A stretch of 64,000 nucleotides of DNA from positions 868,001 to 932,000 of the forward strand of contig NZ_QQNB01000001.1 in the NCBI RefSeq assembly GCF_003345355.1, read 5' to 3'. The translations under genes and the position numbers were made by a program. Under the pieces are notes generated by a model. It ran no database searches. It saw only the letters and a program-made list of their open reading frames with translations, and was not told where the DNA came from. This DNA comes from Sphingomonas aracearum. Its GTDB lineage: Bacteria; Pseudomonadota; Alphaproteobacteria; Sphingomonadales; Sphingomonadaceae. Of this stretch, positions 1 through 8,768 are shown in pieces. The stretch's first letter is position 1. Every line of letters begins with the position of its first letter.

Positions 1-267
1 CTTGGGCAGCATCAGCGCGTCCGCGCCCCTGCCCGCGGCGAGATCGGCGGGAAGACAGCCAGCGCCCAGCGGGTTGATCCGCACCAGCCGAACCACGGAG
101 GCGGGCTCGCGCAGGAACTCGGCCACCGCCGCGCGCGCCTCGTCCTTGCGGGCGGGGACCACCGAGTCCTCCAGGTCGAGGATGATCGCGTCCGCCCCGC
201 TCGCCGCCGCCTTGGCGAAGCGCTCCGGACGGTCGGCCGGTACGAACAGCAGCGAGCGCAGCCTCAT
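1..267 (-). CDS. HpcH/HpaI aldolase / citrate lyase (CitE-like) family protein, partial
   Basis: Only the first 89 residues are inside the window; the gene continues past the left edge. The N-terminus has the CitE-like TIM-barrel pattern: LLFVPADR at residues 5-12 and LDLEDSV at 30-36, where the acidic residues usually bind Mg2+. Family members cleave acyl-CoA esters such as malyl-, citramalyl- or citryl-CoA. The start codon overlaps the stop of the upstream MaoC gene as ATGA, so the two are probably translationally coupled. Position at the end of a leucine/isovalerate operon suggests a CoA-ester lyase for a branched C5/C6 intermediate; the substrate is inference. Confidence 0.85.
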   Translation of the reverse strand, partial: MRLRSLLFVPADRPERFAKAAASGADAIILDLEDSVVPARKDEARAAVAEFLREPASVVRLVRINPLGAGCLPADLAAGRGADALMLPK

Positions 268-716
268 GCCGGCCGCCGCAGCAGCAGCGCGCTGCGCAGG
301 CAGCGGCAGACGATCTCGTCGCGCTGGTTGAGCATGCGGTGGGCAAAGGTGACGATGCCCGCATTGGGGCGCGAGCGGCTGTCCTTCAGCGCCTCCACGG
401 TGGTTTCCGCGCGCAGCGTGTCGCCGAGGAACACCGGGCTCGGCATCACCAGCGCGTCATAGCCGAGGTTCGCCACCAGCGTGCCCAGCGTCGTATCGCC
501 CACCGACAGGCCGACCATCAACGCGAACGTGAAGGTGCCGTTGACGAGGATGCGGCCGAACTCGCTGGCCCGTGCCGCCTCCGCATCCAGGTGCAAGGGC
601 TGCGGGTTGTGCGTCATGGTGGAGAACAGCAGGTTATCGGTCTCGGTCACCGTTCGCCGGATCTCGTGGACGAGGTGATCGCCCACCGTCCATTCGTCAT
701 AGAAGCGGCCGGCCAT
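264..716 (-). CDS. MaoC-family acyl-CoA dehydratase
   Basis: A single hot-dog-fold hydratase of 150 aa, a normal length for the family. The hydratase motif is at residues 36-44 (HNPQPLHLD), close to the form seen in mesaconyl-CoA and itaconyl-CoA hydratases. Its start overlaps the stop of the biotin carboxylase gene (TGATG), and its stop overlaps the start of the CitE-like gene. A MaoC hydratase followed directly by a CitE-like lyase resembles the itaconyl-CoA hydratase/citramalyl-CoA lyase pair. In a methylcrotonyl-CoA carboxylase operon it might instead hydrate methylglutaconyl-CoA. The family is clear, the substrate is not. Confidence 0.85.
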   Translation of the reverse strand: MAGRFYDEWTVGDHLVHEIRRTVTETDNLLFSTMTHNPQPLHLDAEAARASEFGRILVNGTFTFALMVGLSVGDTTLGTLVANLGYDALVMPSPVFLGDTLRAETTVEALKDSRSRPNAGIVTFAHRMLNQRDEIVCRCLRSALLLRRPA

Positions 717-2557
717 CAGGCGTCCGCCCGTTCGATGCGGGCAAGCAGCGCATCCACCTGCACCTGCGCGCCGGTGCTCGCCGAAAGCTCGGCGACAATG
801 CCGTCGAACGGCGCGACCAATCCATGTTCCATCTTCATCGCTTCCAGTGTCAGCAAGCGTTGGCCCTTGGCCACCCGATCACCCGCGGCAACCTCCACGG
901 ACAGGATGCGCCCCGGCATCGGCGCCAGGATCGCGCCGTCACCGGCACTCGCGCCCGCCGCCGCCGAGGCGCGGAACCGCTCGACCCGCCAGGTCTGGCC
1001 GTCCTCGGCAAGCAGCACATCGTCCTGCTCCACCAGTTCGCCCTCGCCTTCCGACCAGTCGATCTCGGCGGGCTCGCCGCCCACCAGGAAGCGCGCGGTG
1101 AGACGCGGCGCCGCGTTCAGGCGGAAACCGGGCAGCGGCCCGGGCGAGACAAGGCTGGCGGCGGCATCCGCCAGCGCCTGCCGGGACGGCAAGGCGGGTG
1201 GCAGCAGCGCTTCGCCTTCGCGCGCGATCAGCCCGGTATCGAGCCGGGCGGCAACGAAGTCGGGGTGCGCCAGCGCCTTGACCAGAAAGCCGGCATTGCT
1301 CTTCACCGGCCACACCACCGCCCCCTCCAGCGTGTTCATCAGCGCACGCCGCGCCTGCTCGCGGGTCGCCCCCCTGGTCACCAGCTTGGCGATCATCGGG
1401 TCGTAGAAGGGCGAGATCGCATCGCCCTCCGTCACCCCGGTTTCGATCCGTGCCGTGTCGCCCAGGTCGAACGCCTCCAGCGTACCGGTGGACGGCAGGA
1501 AACCGCGCGCGGGATCCTCGGCATAAAGCCGCGCCTCAATCGCATGGCCGGAAATGCGCAGCGCCTCCTGGCGCAGCGGCAGCGGCTCGCCGCTGGCCAC
1601 CCGCAACTGCCATTCCACCAGATCGACGCCGGTGATCTCCTCGGTTACCGGGTGCTCGACCTGCAATCGGGTGTTCATTTCCATGAACCAGATGCGGTCG
1701 GCGCGCAGGCCCTCGCTGGCATCGGCGATGAACTCGATCGTGCCGGCGCCGACATAGTCCACCGCCTGTGCCGCGCGCACCGCCGCGGCGCAGAGCGAGG
1801 CGCGCGTGTCCTCGTCCATGCCGGGCGCCGGCGCTTCCTCGATCACCTTCTGGTGCCGGCGCTGGAGCGAGCAATCGCGCTCGAACAGGTGCACCACGTT
1901 GCCGTGCGTGTCGCCGAACACCTGCACCTCGATGTGGCGCGGGGCGAGCACGTACTTCTCGATCAGCACGCGATCGTCGCCGAACGAGGCGGCCGCCTCG
2001 CGCTGGCAGCTGGCGAGCGCGTCGGCAAAGTCGGCGGCGGCATCGACGCGGCGCATGCCCTTGCCGCCGCCGCCCGCCACGGCCTTGATGAGCACGGGAT
2101 AGCCGATGCGGTCGGCCTCCTCGCCCAGGTGTTCGGGTCGCTGGTCCCCGCCGAGGTAGCCCGGCGTCACCGGCACGCCTGCCTCGATCATGCGCGCCTT
2201 GGCGGCGTCCTTCAGGCCCATCGCGCGGATGCTGTCCGGCCGCGGCCCGACCCACACCAGGCCGGCGGCGATCACCGCCTCGGCAAAGTCGGCGTTTTCA
2301 GACAGGAAGCCATAGCCGGGATGGATCGCCTCCGCCCCGCTCTCTCGCGCGGCGGCGATGAGGCGGTCGCCGCGCAGGTAGCTGTCGCGCGCCGCGGCCG
2401 GGCCGATGGGCACCGCTTCGTCCGCCTCGCGCACATGCAGCGCATCGGCGTCCGCATCGGAATAGACGGCCACCGTGCGCACGCCCAGCGCGCGCGCGGT
2501 GCGGATGATGCGGCAGGCGATCTCGCCCCGGTTGGCGATCAGGAGGGACTGGATCAT
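716..2557 (-). CDS. mccA: Methylcrotonyl-CoA carboxylase, biotin carboxylase/biotin carrier subunit
   Basis: This 613-aa protein has a biotin carboxylase N-terminus, an ATP-grasp glycine loop GGGGKGM at residues 162-168, and a C-terminal biotinyl domain with EAMKMEH at 572-578 (biotinylated Lys575). It carboxylates biotin with ATP and bicarbonate for the carboxyltransferase encoded immediately upstream. Length and layout match MccA/LiuD; propionyl- and geranyl-CoA carboxylase alpha subunits look alike. The adjacent isovaleryl-CoA dehydrogenase favours 3-methylcrotonyl-CoA, the next intermediate in leucine breakdown. Confidence 0.9.
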   Translation of the reverse strand: MIQSLLIANRGEIACRIIRTARALGVRTVAVYSDADADALHVREADEAVPIGPAAARDSYLRGDRLIAAARESGAEAIHPGYGFLSENADFAEAVIAAGLVWVGPRPDSIRAMGLKDAAKARMIEAGVPVTPGYLGGDQRPEHLGEEADRIGYPVLIKAVAGGGGKGMRRVDAAADFADALASCQREAAASFGDDRVLIEKYVLAPRHIEVQVFGDTHGNVVHLFERDCSLQRRHQKVIEEAPAPGMDEDTRASLCAAAVRAAQAVDYVGAGTIEFIADASEGLRADRIWFMEMNTRLQVEHPVTEEITGVDLVEWQLRVASGEPLPLRQEALRISGHAIEARLYAEDPARGFLPSTGTLEAFDLGDTARIETGVTEGDAISPFYDPMIAKLVTRGATREQARRALMNTLEGAVVWPVKSNAGFLVKALAHPDFVAARLDTGLIAREGEALLPPALPSRQALADAAASLVSPGPLPGFRLNAAPRLTARFLVGGEPAEIDWSEGEGELVEQDDVLLAEDGQTWRVERFRASAAAGASAGDGAILAPMPGRILSVEVAAGDRVAKGQRLLTLEAMKMEHGLVAPFDGIVAELSASTGAQVQVDALLARIERADA

Positions 2558-2563
2558 GGCGGC

Positions 2564-4165
2564 CTACATCCGGAACACGCCGAACGCAGGGCGCTCGGGA
2601 ATGGGAGCGTTGAGCGCCGCCGTCAGCGCCAGCGTCAGCACGTCGCGGGTCTGCGCGGGATCGATGACGCCGTCATCCCACAAACGGGCGGTGGCGTACC
2701 AGGGATTGCCCTCGTCCTCGTAGCGTTGCCGGACGGGCGCCTTGAACGCCTCGGCCTCCTGCGCGGTCCACGTCGCGGCGTCGCGGTGCACCGTCGCCAG
2801 CACGGAGGCGGCCTGTTCCCCGCCCATCACGCTGATGCGGGCATTGGGCCAGGTGAACAGGAAGCGCGGGTCATAGGCGCGCCCGCACATGCCGTAATTG
2901 CCGGCGCCGAAGCTGCCGCCGATCAGCACGGTGATCTTGGGCACGCTGGCCGTCGCCACCGCCGTTACCAGCTTGGCGCCGTGCTTGGCGATGCCCTCCG
3001 CCTCGTATTTGCCGCCGACCATGAAGCCGGAGATGTTCTGGAGAAACAGCAGCGGCACCTGCCGCTGGCACGCCAGCTCGATGAAATGCGCGCCCTTCTG
3101 CGCGGATTCCGAAAACAGCACGCCGTTATTGGCCAGCACCGCCACCGGCATGCCGCCGAGATGGGCAAAGCCGCACACCAGCGACGCGCCGTACAGCGGC
3201 TTGAACTCGTGGAACTCGGACCCGTCCACCAGCCGCGCGATCACTTCGTGCACGTCGTACGGCGCGCGCACGTCCTGCGGGATCAGGCCGTACAGCTCCG
3301 CCGCATCGTAGCGCGGCGGCACCGGCGTGCGCAGGTTCACCCCGGGCGCGCGCTGCGGCGGCAGGGTGGAGACGATGTCGCGCACGATCGTCAGCGCATG
3401 CTCGTCATTCTCCGCGACGTGATCGACCACGCCGGAGCGGCGGCCATGCGTCTCCGCCCCGCCTAGTTCCTCCGCGCTGATGACCTCGCCGGTGGCCGCC
3501 TTCACCAGCGGCGGCCCGGCCAGGAAGATGGTGCCCTGCCCGCGCACGATCACCGTTTCGTCGGACATCGCCGGCACATAGGCCCCGCCGGCGGTGCAGC
3601 TGCCCATGACGCAGGCGATCTGCGCGATGCCCCTGGCCGACATCTGCGCCTGGTTGAAGAAGATGCGGCCGAAATGCTCGCGGTCGGGGAACACCTCGGC
3701 CTGATGCGGCAGGTTCGCGCCGCCGGAATCCACCAGGTAGATGCACGGCAACAGGTTCTCGAGCGCGATCTCCTGCGCGCGCAGGTGCTTCTTGACCGTG
3801 AGCGGGTAATAGGTGCCGCCCTTCACCGTCGCATCGTTGCACACGATCATGCACTGGCGCCCGCTCACCCGGCCGATGCCGGCGATCACGCCGGCGCCGG
3901 GCACCTCGTCACCGTACAGGCCGTTGGCGGCGAGCTGGCCGATCTCCAGAAAGGCCGAGCCGGGGTCCAGCAATCGCTCCACCCGGTCGCGCGGCAGCAG
4001 CTTGCCGCGCGCGGCGTGGCGCTCGCGCGAGGCCTCACTGCCGCCCAGCGCCGCCCGCGCCACGTCGTCGCGCAGCCGCTCCGCCAGAGCGAGGTTGTGC
4101 GCGGTGTTGGCGCGGAACTGCTCAGCCTCGCGGTCGATTCGTGTTTCCAGTACCGGTGCGCTCAC
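2564..4165 (-). CDS. mccB: Methylcrotonyl-CoA carboxylase, carboxyltransferase subunit
   Basis: The product is 533 aa, the usual size for this subunit, and belongs to the crotonase-like carboxyltransferase family. It transfers the carboxyl group from biotin to 3-methylcrotonyl-CoA. I chose the GTG at 4165 because the protein family begins there ([15 protein letters not shown]) and because the GTG overlaps the TGA of the isovaleryl-CoA dehydrogenase gene (GTGA). The same frame stays open upstream to 4675, but that part is only a shadow of the dehydrogenase gene. mccA follows after 6 nt, so the subunits are co-expressed. Confidence 0.92.
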   Translation of the reverse strand: MSAPVLETRIDREAEQFRANTAHNLALAERLRDDVARAALGGSEASRERHAARGKLLPRDRVERLLDPGSAFLEIGQLAANGLYGDEVPGAGVIAGIGRVSGRQCMIVCNDATVKGGTYYPLTVKKHLRAQEIALENLLPCIYLVDSGGANLPHQAEVFPDREHFGRIFFNQAQMSARGIAQIACVMGSCTAGGAYVPAMSDETVIVRGQGTIFLAGPPLVKAATGEVISAEELGGAETHGRRSGVVDHVAENDEHALTIVRDIVSTLPPQRAPGVNLRTPVPPRYDAAELYGLIPQDVRAPYDVHEVIARLVDGSEFHEFKPLYGASLVCGFAHLGGMPVAVLANNGVLFSESAQKGAHFIELACQRQVPLLFLQNISGFMVGGKYEAEGIAKHGAKLVTAVATASVPKITVLIGGSFGAGNYGMCGRAYDPRFLFTWPNARISVMGGEQAASVLATVHRDAATWTAQEAEAFKAPVRQRYEDEGNPWYATARLWDDGVIDPAQTRDVLTLALTAALNAPIPERPAFGVFRM

Positions 4166-5328
4166 TGCGCCACCCGCTCGCCCGCGCCGATCAGCTCGCG
4201 GCCGATCAGCATGCGCCTGATCTCGTTGGTGCCCGCGCCGATGTCGAGCAGCTTGGCATCGCGCAAGAAGCGCTCCACCGGCCAGTCCCTGGTATAGCCC
4301 GCGCCGCCCAGCGCCTGCACCGCCTCGCCCGCCACGCGGAAGGCGTTCTCCGAGGCGAGCAGGATCGCACCCGCGGCATCGAAGCGCGTGGTGCGCCCGG
4401 CATCGCAGTTGCGGGCGACGGCATAGACATAAGCGCGCGCGGAGTTGAGCGCGACATACATGTCGGCCACCTTGGCCTGCATCAGCTGGAATCCGCCGAT
4501 CGGCTGGCCGAACTGCTTGCGCTCGCGAAGGTAGGGCAACACCACGTCCAGGCAGGCCTGCATGATGCCCAGCTGGATGCCCGACAGCACCGTGCGCTCG
4601 TAGTCGAGACCGCTCATCAGCACGCCTACCCCGCCGTTCAGCGGGCCCATGACGTTCTCTTCCGGCACTTCGCAATCGTCGAACACCAGCTCGGACGTGG
4701 GGCTGCCGCGCATGCCCATCTTGTCGATCTTCTGGCCGATGGAGAAGCCCTTCATGCCGCGTTCGACAAGGAAGGTGGTAATCCCGCGGCTACCCTCGCC
4801 CGTCTTGGCGTAAACCACCAAGGTGTCGGCATAAGCGGCGTTGGTGATCCAGAACTTGGTGCCGTTGAGGACGTATCGGTCGCCCTTCTTCTCGGCCTTC
4901 AGCTTCATGGACACGACATCGGAACCGGCGCCTGCTTCCGACATCGCCAGCGAGCCGACATGCTCGCCGGAGATCAGCTTGGGCAGGTACCGCGCCTTCT
5001 GCTCGGCATTGCCCCAGCGGCGGATCTGGTTGACGCACAGGTTGGAGTGCGCGCCGTAGCTCAGGCCGATCGAGGCGGATGCCCGTGCAACCTCCTCCTG
5101 CGCGACGACATGCTCGAGATAGCCAAGGCCGAGCCCGCCGAACTCCTCCTCCACGGTGATGCCGTGCAGGCCCAGCTCGCCCATGGCCGGCCACAGCTCC
5201 TCGCGGGGGAACCAGTCCTCGGCGTCGATGCGCGCGGCCAGCGGCGCGATGCGGTCGGTGGCGAAACGGGTCGTGCTCTCGCGGATCATGTCGGCGCTTT
5301 CGCCGAGCGCGAAGTCGAAATCGGTCAT
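4162..5328 (-). CDS. ivd: Isovaleryl-CoA dehydrogenase
   Basis: A 388-aa FAD acyl-CoA dehydrogenase that oxidises isovaleryl-CoA to 3-methylcrotonyl-CoA in leucine degradation and passes electrons to ETF. The catalytic glutamate typical of isovaleryl-CoA dehydrogenases is Glu244 in the segment [10 protein letters not shown]; in other acyl-CoA dehydrogenases it lies near the C-terminus. The FAD segment FWITNA is at residues 159-164 and the C-terminal [15 protein letters not shown] is intact. An AGGAG ribosome binding site precedes the ATG. The MBL hydrolase gene ends 41 nt upstream on the same strand, so the catabolic genes may be read from further upstream. Confidence 0.93.
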   Translation of the reverse strand: MTDFDFALGESADMIRESTTRFATDRIAPLAARIDAEDWFPREELWPAMGELGLHGITVEEEFGGLGLGYLEHVVAQEEVARASASIGLSYGAHSNLCVNQIRRWGNAEQKARYLPKLISGEHVGSLAMSEAGAGSDVVSMKLKAEKKGDRYVLNGTKFWITNAAYADTLVVYAKTGEGSRGITTFLVERGMKGFSIGQKIDKMGMRGSPTSELVFDDCEVPEENVMGPLNGGVGVLMSGLDYERTVLSGIQLGIMQACLDVVLPYLRERKQFGQPIGGFQLMQAKVADMYVALNSARAYVYAVARNCDAGRTTRFDAAGAILLASENAFRVAGEAVQALGGAGYTRDWPVERFLRDAKLLDIGAGTNEIRRMLIGRELIGAGERVAQ

Positions 5329-5369
5329 GTCTGTCTCTCCTGGCGCAGGCTCCTATCCGGATGCAGGCG

Positions 5370-6350
5370 TCAGGGAAAGTCGTAGGCGGTGCCCGGTTGC
5401 GCCGGAACGAAGCGCTCCGCCGCAATGCCGGCCGCTTCCCGCGCGGCCGCCAGCGCCTCCACCGGTGCGTCGCGCGCCTCGTCGGTCAGCTGGAACGTGC
5501 CCCAGTGGATGCCGAGCGCGCGGCCGGCGCCCACCTCCTCGAACATGCGCACCGCTTCCTCCGGATCGACGTGCTGCGCCGCCATGAACCAGCGCGGCTC
5601 ATAGGCGCCGATCGGGATCAAGGCCGTGTCGGGCGCGCCCAGGCGCTCGCGCACCGTGCCGGCGAGCTGCCCGTCGCCATAGCCGGTATCCCCGACGAAC
5701 CACACGGAGCCGGCGGGCGTCTCCAGATAGTGGCCTCCCCACAACATCATGCGTGCGTCGCTCGGCCAGCGATTGGACCAGTGCCAGGCCGGCGTCAGCG
5801 TGGTGGCGAAGCCGTCCCCCAGCGGCAGGCGGCTCCACCAGTCCCCGACGAGGCAGCGGGCATCGGGTACCGCCTCCCGCACGACCGTATCGTTGCCCAG
5901 CGGCAGCGCGATCAGCGGGGCGTCGCGTGCCTGCAACCGCTGCAAGGTGGCGACGTCGAGATGGTCGTAATGGCCATGGCTCAGCAGCACCGCGTCGATC
6001 GGCGGCAGGTCCTCGAACCGGATGCCCGGCGCCGTCACCCGCTTGGGCCCGACACGGCGGAACGGGCTGGCGCGATCCGACCAGACCGGGTCGGTCAGGA
6101 TGTTGGCGCCCGCCGCCTGGATCAGCAGGGAGGCATGGCCCACCATCGTGATCCGCAAGCCCGCGACGCGCGCCTCCGGCCGCGCCGGGGTCACCGGCAC
6201 CGACCTCGGCCATTTCGCCGCGCCGCCCGCCAGCTTCCAGCGCAGCATGTCGCGCAGGCCGCGATCGGTGGCAGGCTGGCCGGGGTTGAAGAAGCGGGTG
6301 CCGTCGAAATGATCGCTCGGCGGCCCCTGATAATACCGGTTGCGGGTCAT
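5370..6350 (-). CDS. MBL-fold metal-dependent hydrolase (NAPE-PLD/RomA-like)
   Basis: A 326-aa metallo-beta-lactamase-fold protein with the metal motif HGHYDH at residues 125-130 and further ligands in FVGDTGYGD and ALGIHWGT. The N-terminus with YYQGPPSDHFDGTRFFNP is typical of the NAPE-PLD-like/RomA group, which act on phospholipid-type phosphodiesters or have unknown substrates. I chose the ATG at 6350 because it overlaps the stop of the ABC1 kinase gene (ATGA) and starts at the conserved N-terminus; the open frame upstream is a shadow. The substrate is unknown. Confidence 0.85.
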   Translation of the reverse strand: MTRNRYYQGPPSDHFDGTRFFNPGQPATDRGLRDMLRWKLAGGAAKWPRSVPVTPARPEARVAGLRITMVGHASLLIQAAGANILTDPVWSDRASPFRRVGPKRVTAPGIRFEDLPPIDAVLLSHGHYDHLDVATLQRLQARDAPLIALPLGNDTVVREAVPDARCLVGDWWSRLPLGDGFATTLTPAWHWSNRWPSDARMMLWGGHYLETPAGSVWFVGDTGYGDGQLAGTVRERLGAPDTALIPIGAYEPRWFMAAQHVDPEEAVRMFEEVGAGRALGIHWGTFQLTDEARDAPVEALAAAREAAGIAAERFVPAQPGTAYDFP

Positions 6351-7696
6351 GCCGCGGGATGGTCCGCAATGGCCGCGCCGGCAAGCCCGCGCACGTCCAC
6401 CCGCGCCTTCAGCCGGGCGGCGAGCAGCGCCGTGCCGCTCACCTTGCGCTGCACGAACAGCGTTTCGACATGCGGCACGTGCCAGGTGTCGCGATCGGCC
6501 ATCATCGCCTTTGCCTCTTCGCGCACCACGGGTACGAAGGCGCGGTCGCCGAAGTCGAACGGTCCGGGGCGGTTCAGCGCCTCGTCGATCGACGCGATGA
6601 TGCGGTCCACCGCCCCGCGATGCGCCGCGGCCGCCGCCGGGCCGAGGAAGTCGGTCTCCACCGCAATCTCGCGAATGCGGTTCCGGTCGCGCGCCAGCCC
6701 CGCCTCGATCAGCCGGCAATAGGCGCCGGCGGTATCGGCGGGCACCGTTCGGGTGGCGCCGAAATCCAGCAGCACCAACGCGCCGCTCTCCGGCTGCCAG
6801 CGATAATTGGCGAAGTTCGGGTCGGTCTGCATCACCCCGAACTCGAACAGCTCGCGCAGGACCAGCGTCAGCAAGGCGGCCATCGCGGCGTCGCGATCGG
6901 CCTGCGAAGCCTGCTCCAGCGCCTCCACCGGTCGCCCCTCGACATAACTCATCGCCAGCACGCGCCGGGTGGTCAGCGCCTCCTCCAGCACCGGCACGAC
7001 ATAGCGCGGATCGCCTGCCAGCCGCTCGCGATAGAGGCGCATCTGCTCGCCCTCGCGCAGATAATCGGCCTCCTCCGCCAGTTGCCGCTTGGCCTCGGCG
7101 AGCAGCGGCTTGAGGTCGAGCGAGGCGGGCAGCAGGCCGGTGACGCGCAGCAGCGTGGCGACATTGTCCACATCGGCGTCGATGCTTTCGGCGACGCCCG
7201 GATACTGCACCTTGATCGCCAGCACGCGCCCGTCCGGCAGGGTCGCGCGATGCACCTGGCCGATGGAGGCGGCGGCCAGCGGCGAGGCGTCGAAATGGCG
7301 AAAGCGCCGCCGCCAGTCCGCGCCCCATTCCTCCCGCAACAAGCGGTCGAGCTGCGCCGGCGGCATGCGATAGGCCTGGTTGCGCAGGCGTGCGAGAATG
7401 GTGGACAGCTCGGGCGGCAGCAGGTCGCCCGCGTCCATCGAAATCATCTGCCCCATCTTCATCGCCGCCCCGCGCAGGTGCGACAATTGGTCGGCCACCC
7501 GCGTCGCGTTGGCGGGGGTCAGCAGGAGATCGCCCATGCGCGGGCGCTCGCCGCTCGCCAGCCGACGCGCGCCCTCCGCCAGCATGCCGCCGGCCACCCC
7601 GCCGGCAAGGCGGCCGAAGCCGCCGAGCCGCGCCAGTCGCCCGCTGGGCACGGCGCGGTGTTGGCGCCGCGCGCTGAACTCTTCATCTTCGGCCAT
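6347..7696 (-). CDS. ABC1/UbiB (Coq8-like) family atypical kinase
   Basis: This 449-aa protein has the hallmarks of the ABC1/UbiB/Coq8 family: KMGQ at residues 80-83, an alanine-rich nucleotide loop (AAASIGQVH), a catalytic-lysine segment (AIKVQYPGV) and the metal/catalytic segment QTDPNFANY. Members support ubiquinone biosynthesis or quinone and lipid distribution as atypical ATPases/kinases. The frame is open to 7861, and starts at 7732 or 7696 are possible. I chose 7696 because related proteins begin with a short acidic MAEDEEF-like stretch; neither site has a strong Shine-Dalgarno. Divergent from the ATP-grasp gene. Confidence 0.85.
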   Translation of the reverse strand: MAEDEEFSARRQHRAVPSGRLARLGGFGRLAGGVAGGMLAEGARRLASGERPRMGDLLLTPANATRVADQLSHLRGAAMKMGQMISMDAGDLLPPELSTILARLRNQAYRMPPAQLDRLLREEWGADWRRRFRHFDASPLAAASIGQVHRATLPDGRVLAIKVQYPGVAESIDADVDNVATLLRVTGLLPASLDLKPLLAEAKRQLAEEADYLREGEQMRLYRERLAGDPRYVVPVLEEALTTRRVLAMSYVEGRPVEALEQASQADRDAAMAALLTLVLRELFEFGVMQTDPNFANYRWQPESGALVLLDFGATRTVPADTAGAYCRLIEAGLARDRNRIREIAVETDFLGPAAAAAHRGAVDRIIASIDEALNRPGPFDFGDRAFVPVVREEAKAMMADRDTWHVPHVETLFVQRKVSGTALLAARLKARVDVRGLAGAAIADHPAA

Positions 7697-7862
7697 CGCG
7701 GCAGAACGCCGGGCCGGGCGCAACAGGTCCATAACCGTGGCGGACGTGCAGCATGGCGACGCAAGGGGCGGAAACTTCTGCTTTTCCTTGCTGAAGCGGG
7801 AGGCGGCTGGCGTTATCGCCGGGCCGATGCCACCGAGCCGCCTTCCCGGAGAACCCGCCATC

Positions 7863-8768
7863 GTGACCGATCTTGCCCTTCTCTACGAACACCCCACCTG
7901 GTTCGCGCCGCTGATCGACGCGCTCGACCGGCGTGGCATCGAACATCTGGCGCTGAGGCCGGAAGGCAGCTTCGACCCGGCGGATCGCACGCCGCCCGCC
8001 CGCGTGGTGTTCAACCGCATCGCCATGTCCAGCTTTCTGCGCGACGACGAGCACCCGATCTTCCACGCCGCCGCCCTCCTGGACCATTGGCGACGCGGCG
8101 GGGCGCGGGTGGTCAACGGGCCGGAGGTACTGGCGATCGACTCGTCCAAGGCGCGGCAGCTGTCGCTGATCGCCGGGCTCGGGCTCGCGATTCCCGCCAC
8201 CCGGGTGGTGCACCGTGTGGCCGATGTCGAGGCGGCGGCGGCCAGCCTCGCCTTCCCGCTGGTGGTGAAGGCCAATATCGGCGGCTCGGGCGCCGGGATC
8301 GTCCGGTTCGACTCGACCGACGAACTGCGCGCCGCGGTGGCGGACCGCACGCTGCCGACCAGCATCGACGGCGTGCTGCTGGTGCAGGACTATGTGCCCG
8401 CGCGCCGCGGCACGGTGACGCGGATCGAGACACTCGACCGGCGCTTCCTCTACGCGCTCGACATCGCCGGCGGCGGCACGTTCGACCTGTGCCCGGCCGA
8501 CGCCTGCCAGGTGCCCGGCGCGCCGATCCCCATGGTTTCAGCCGAACCTCCCGCCGGCCTGCGCGAGGCGGCGGAAGCGATCGCTCGTGCGGTGGACCTG
8601 GATGTCGGCGGCGTGGAGGTGATGATCGACGACCGCGACGGCGTGCCGCGCTTCTACGACATCAACGCCCTGTCGAACTTCGTCGCCAGGCCGCTGGACG
8701 TGCTCGGCTGGGATCCGCACGAGCCGCTGGTCGACTATCTGGTACAGGTCATGAAGGAGGCGCGCTGA
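7863..8768 (+). CDS. ATP-grasp (RimK-like) ligase
   Basis: The 301-aa product has the ATP-grasp layout: an N-terminal pre-ATP-grasp domain, a lysine/glycine nucleotide segment (LVVKANIGGSGAGI, about residues 134-147), and C-terminal metal ligands in GGVEVMIDD...FYDINALSNF. Such enzymes join a carboxylate to an amine or thiol through an acyl-phosphate. I chose the GTG at 7863 because GGAG precedes it by about 12 nt and it starts at the conserved N-terminus. The TGA overlaps the ATG of the flavin monooxygenase (TGATG), so the pair is coupled. The substrate is not predictable from sequence. Confidence 0.8.
   Translation: MTDLALLYEHPTWFAPLIDALDRRGIEHLALRPEGSFDPADRTPPARVVFNRIAMSSFLRDDEHPIFHAAALLDHWRRGGARVVNGPEVLAIDSSKARQLSLIAGLGLAIPATRVVHRVADVEAAAASLAFPLVVKANIGGSGAGIVRFDSTDELRAAVADRTLPTSIDGVLLVQDYVPARRGTVTRIETLDRRFLYALDIAGGGTFDLCPADACQVPGAPIPMVSAEPPAGLREAAEAIARAVDLDVGGVEVMIDDRDGVPRFYDINALSNFVARPLDVLGWDPHEPLVDYLVQVMKEAR

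Noticed and set aside
572..3466. A plus-strand open frame of about 960 codons across the mcc genes
   Set aside because: It is antisense to clear mccA/mccB/MaoC genes, rich in Arg/His/Gly/Ala, and matches no family. Very high GC leaves few stop codons in the shadow frame.
4166..4675. N-terminal extension of mccB to 4675
   Set aside because: The extra residues translate the isovaleryl-CoA dehydrogenase gene in another frame; the family start is at the GTG at 4165.
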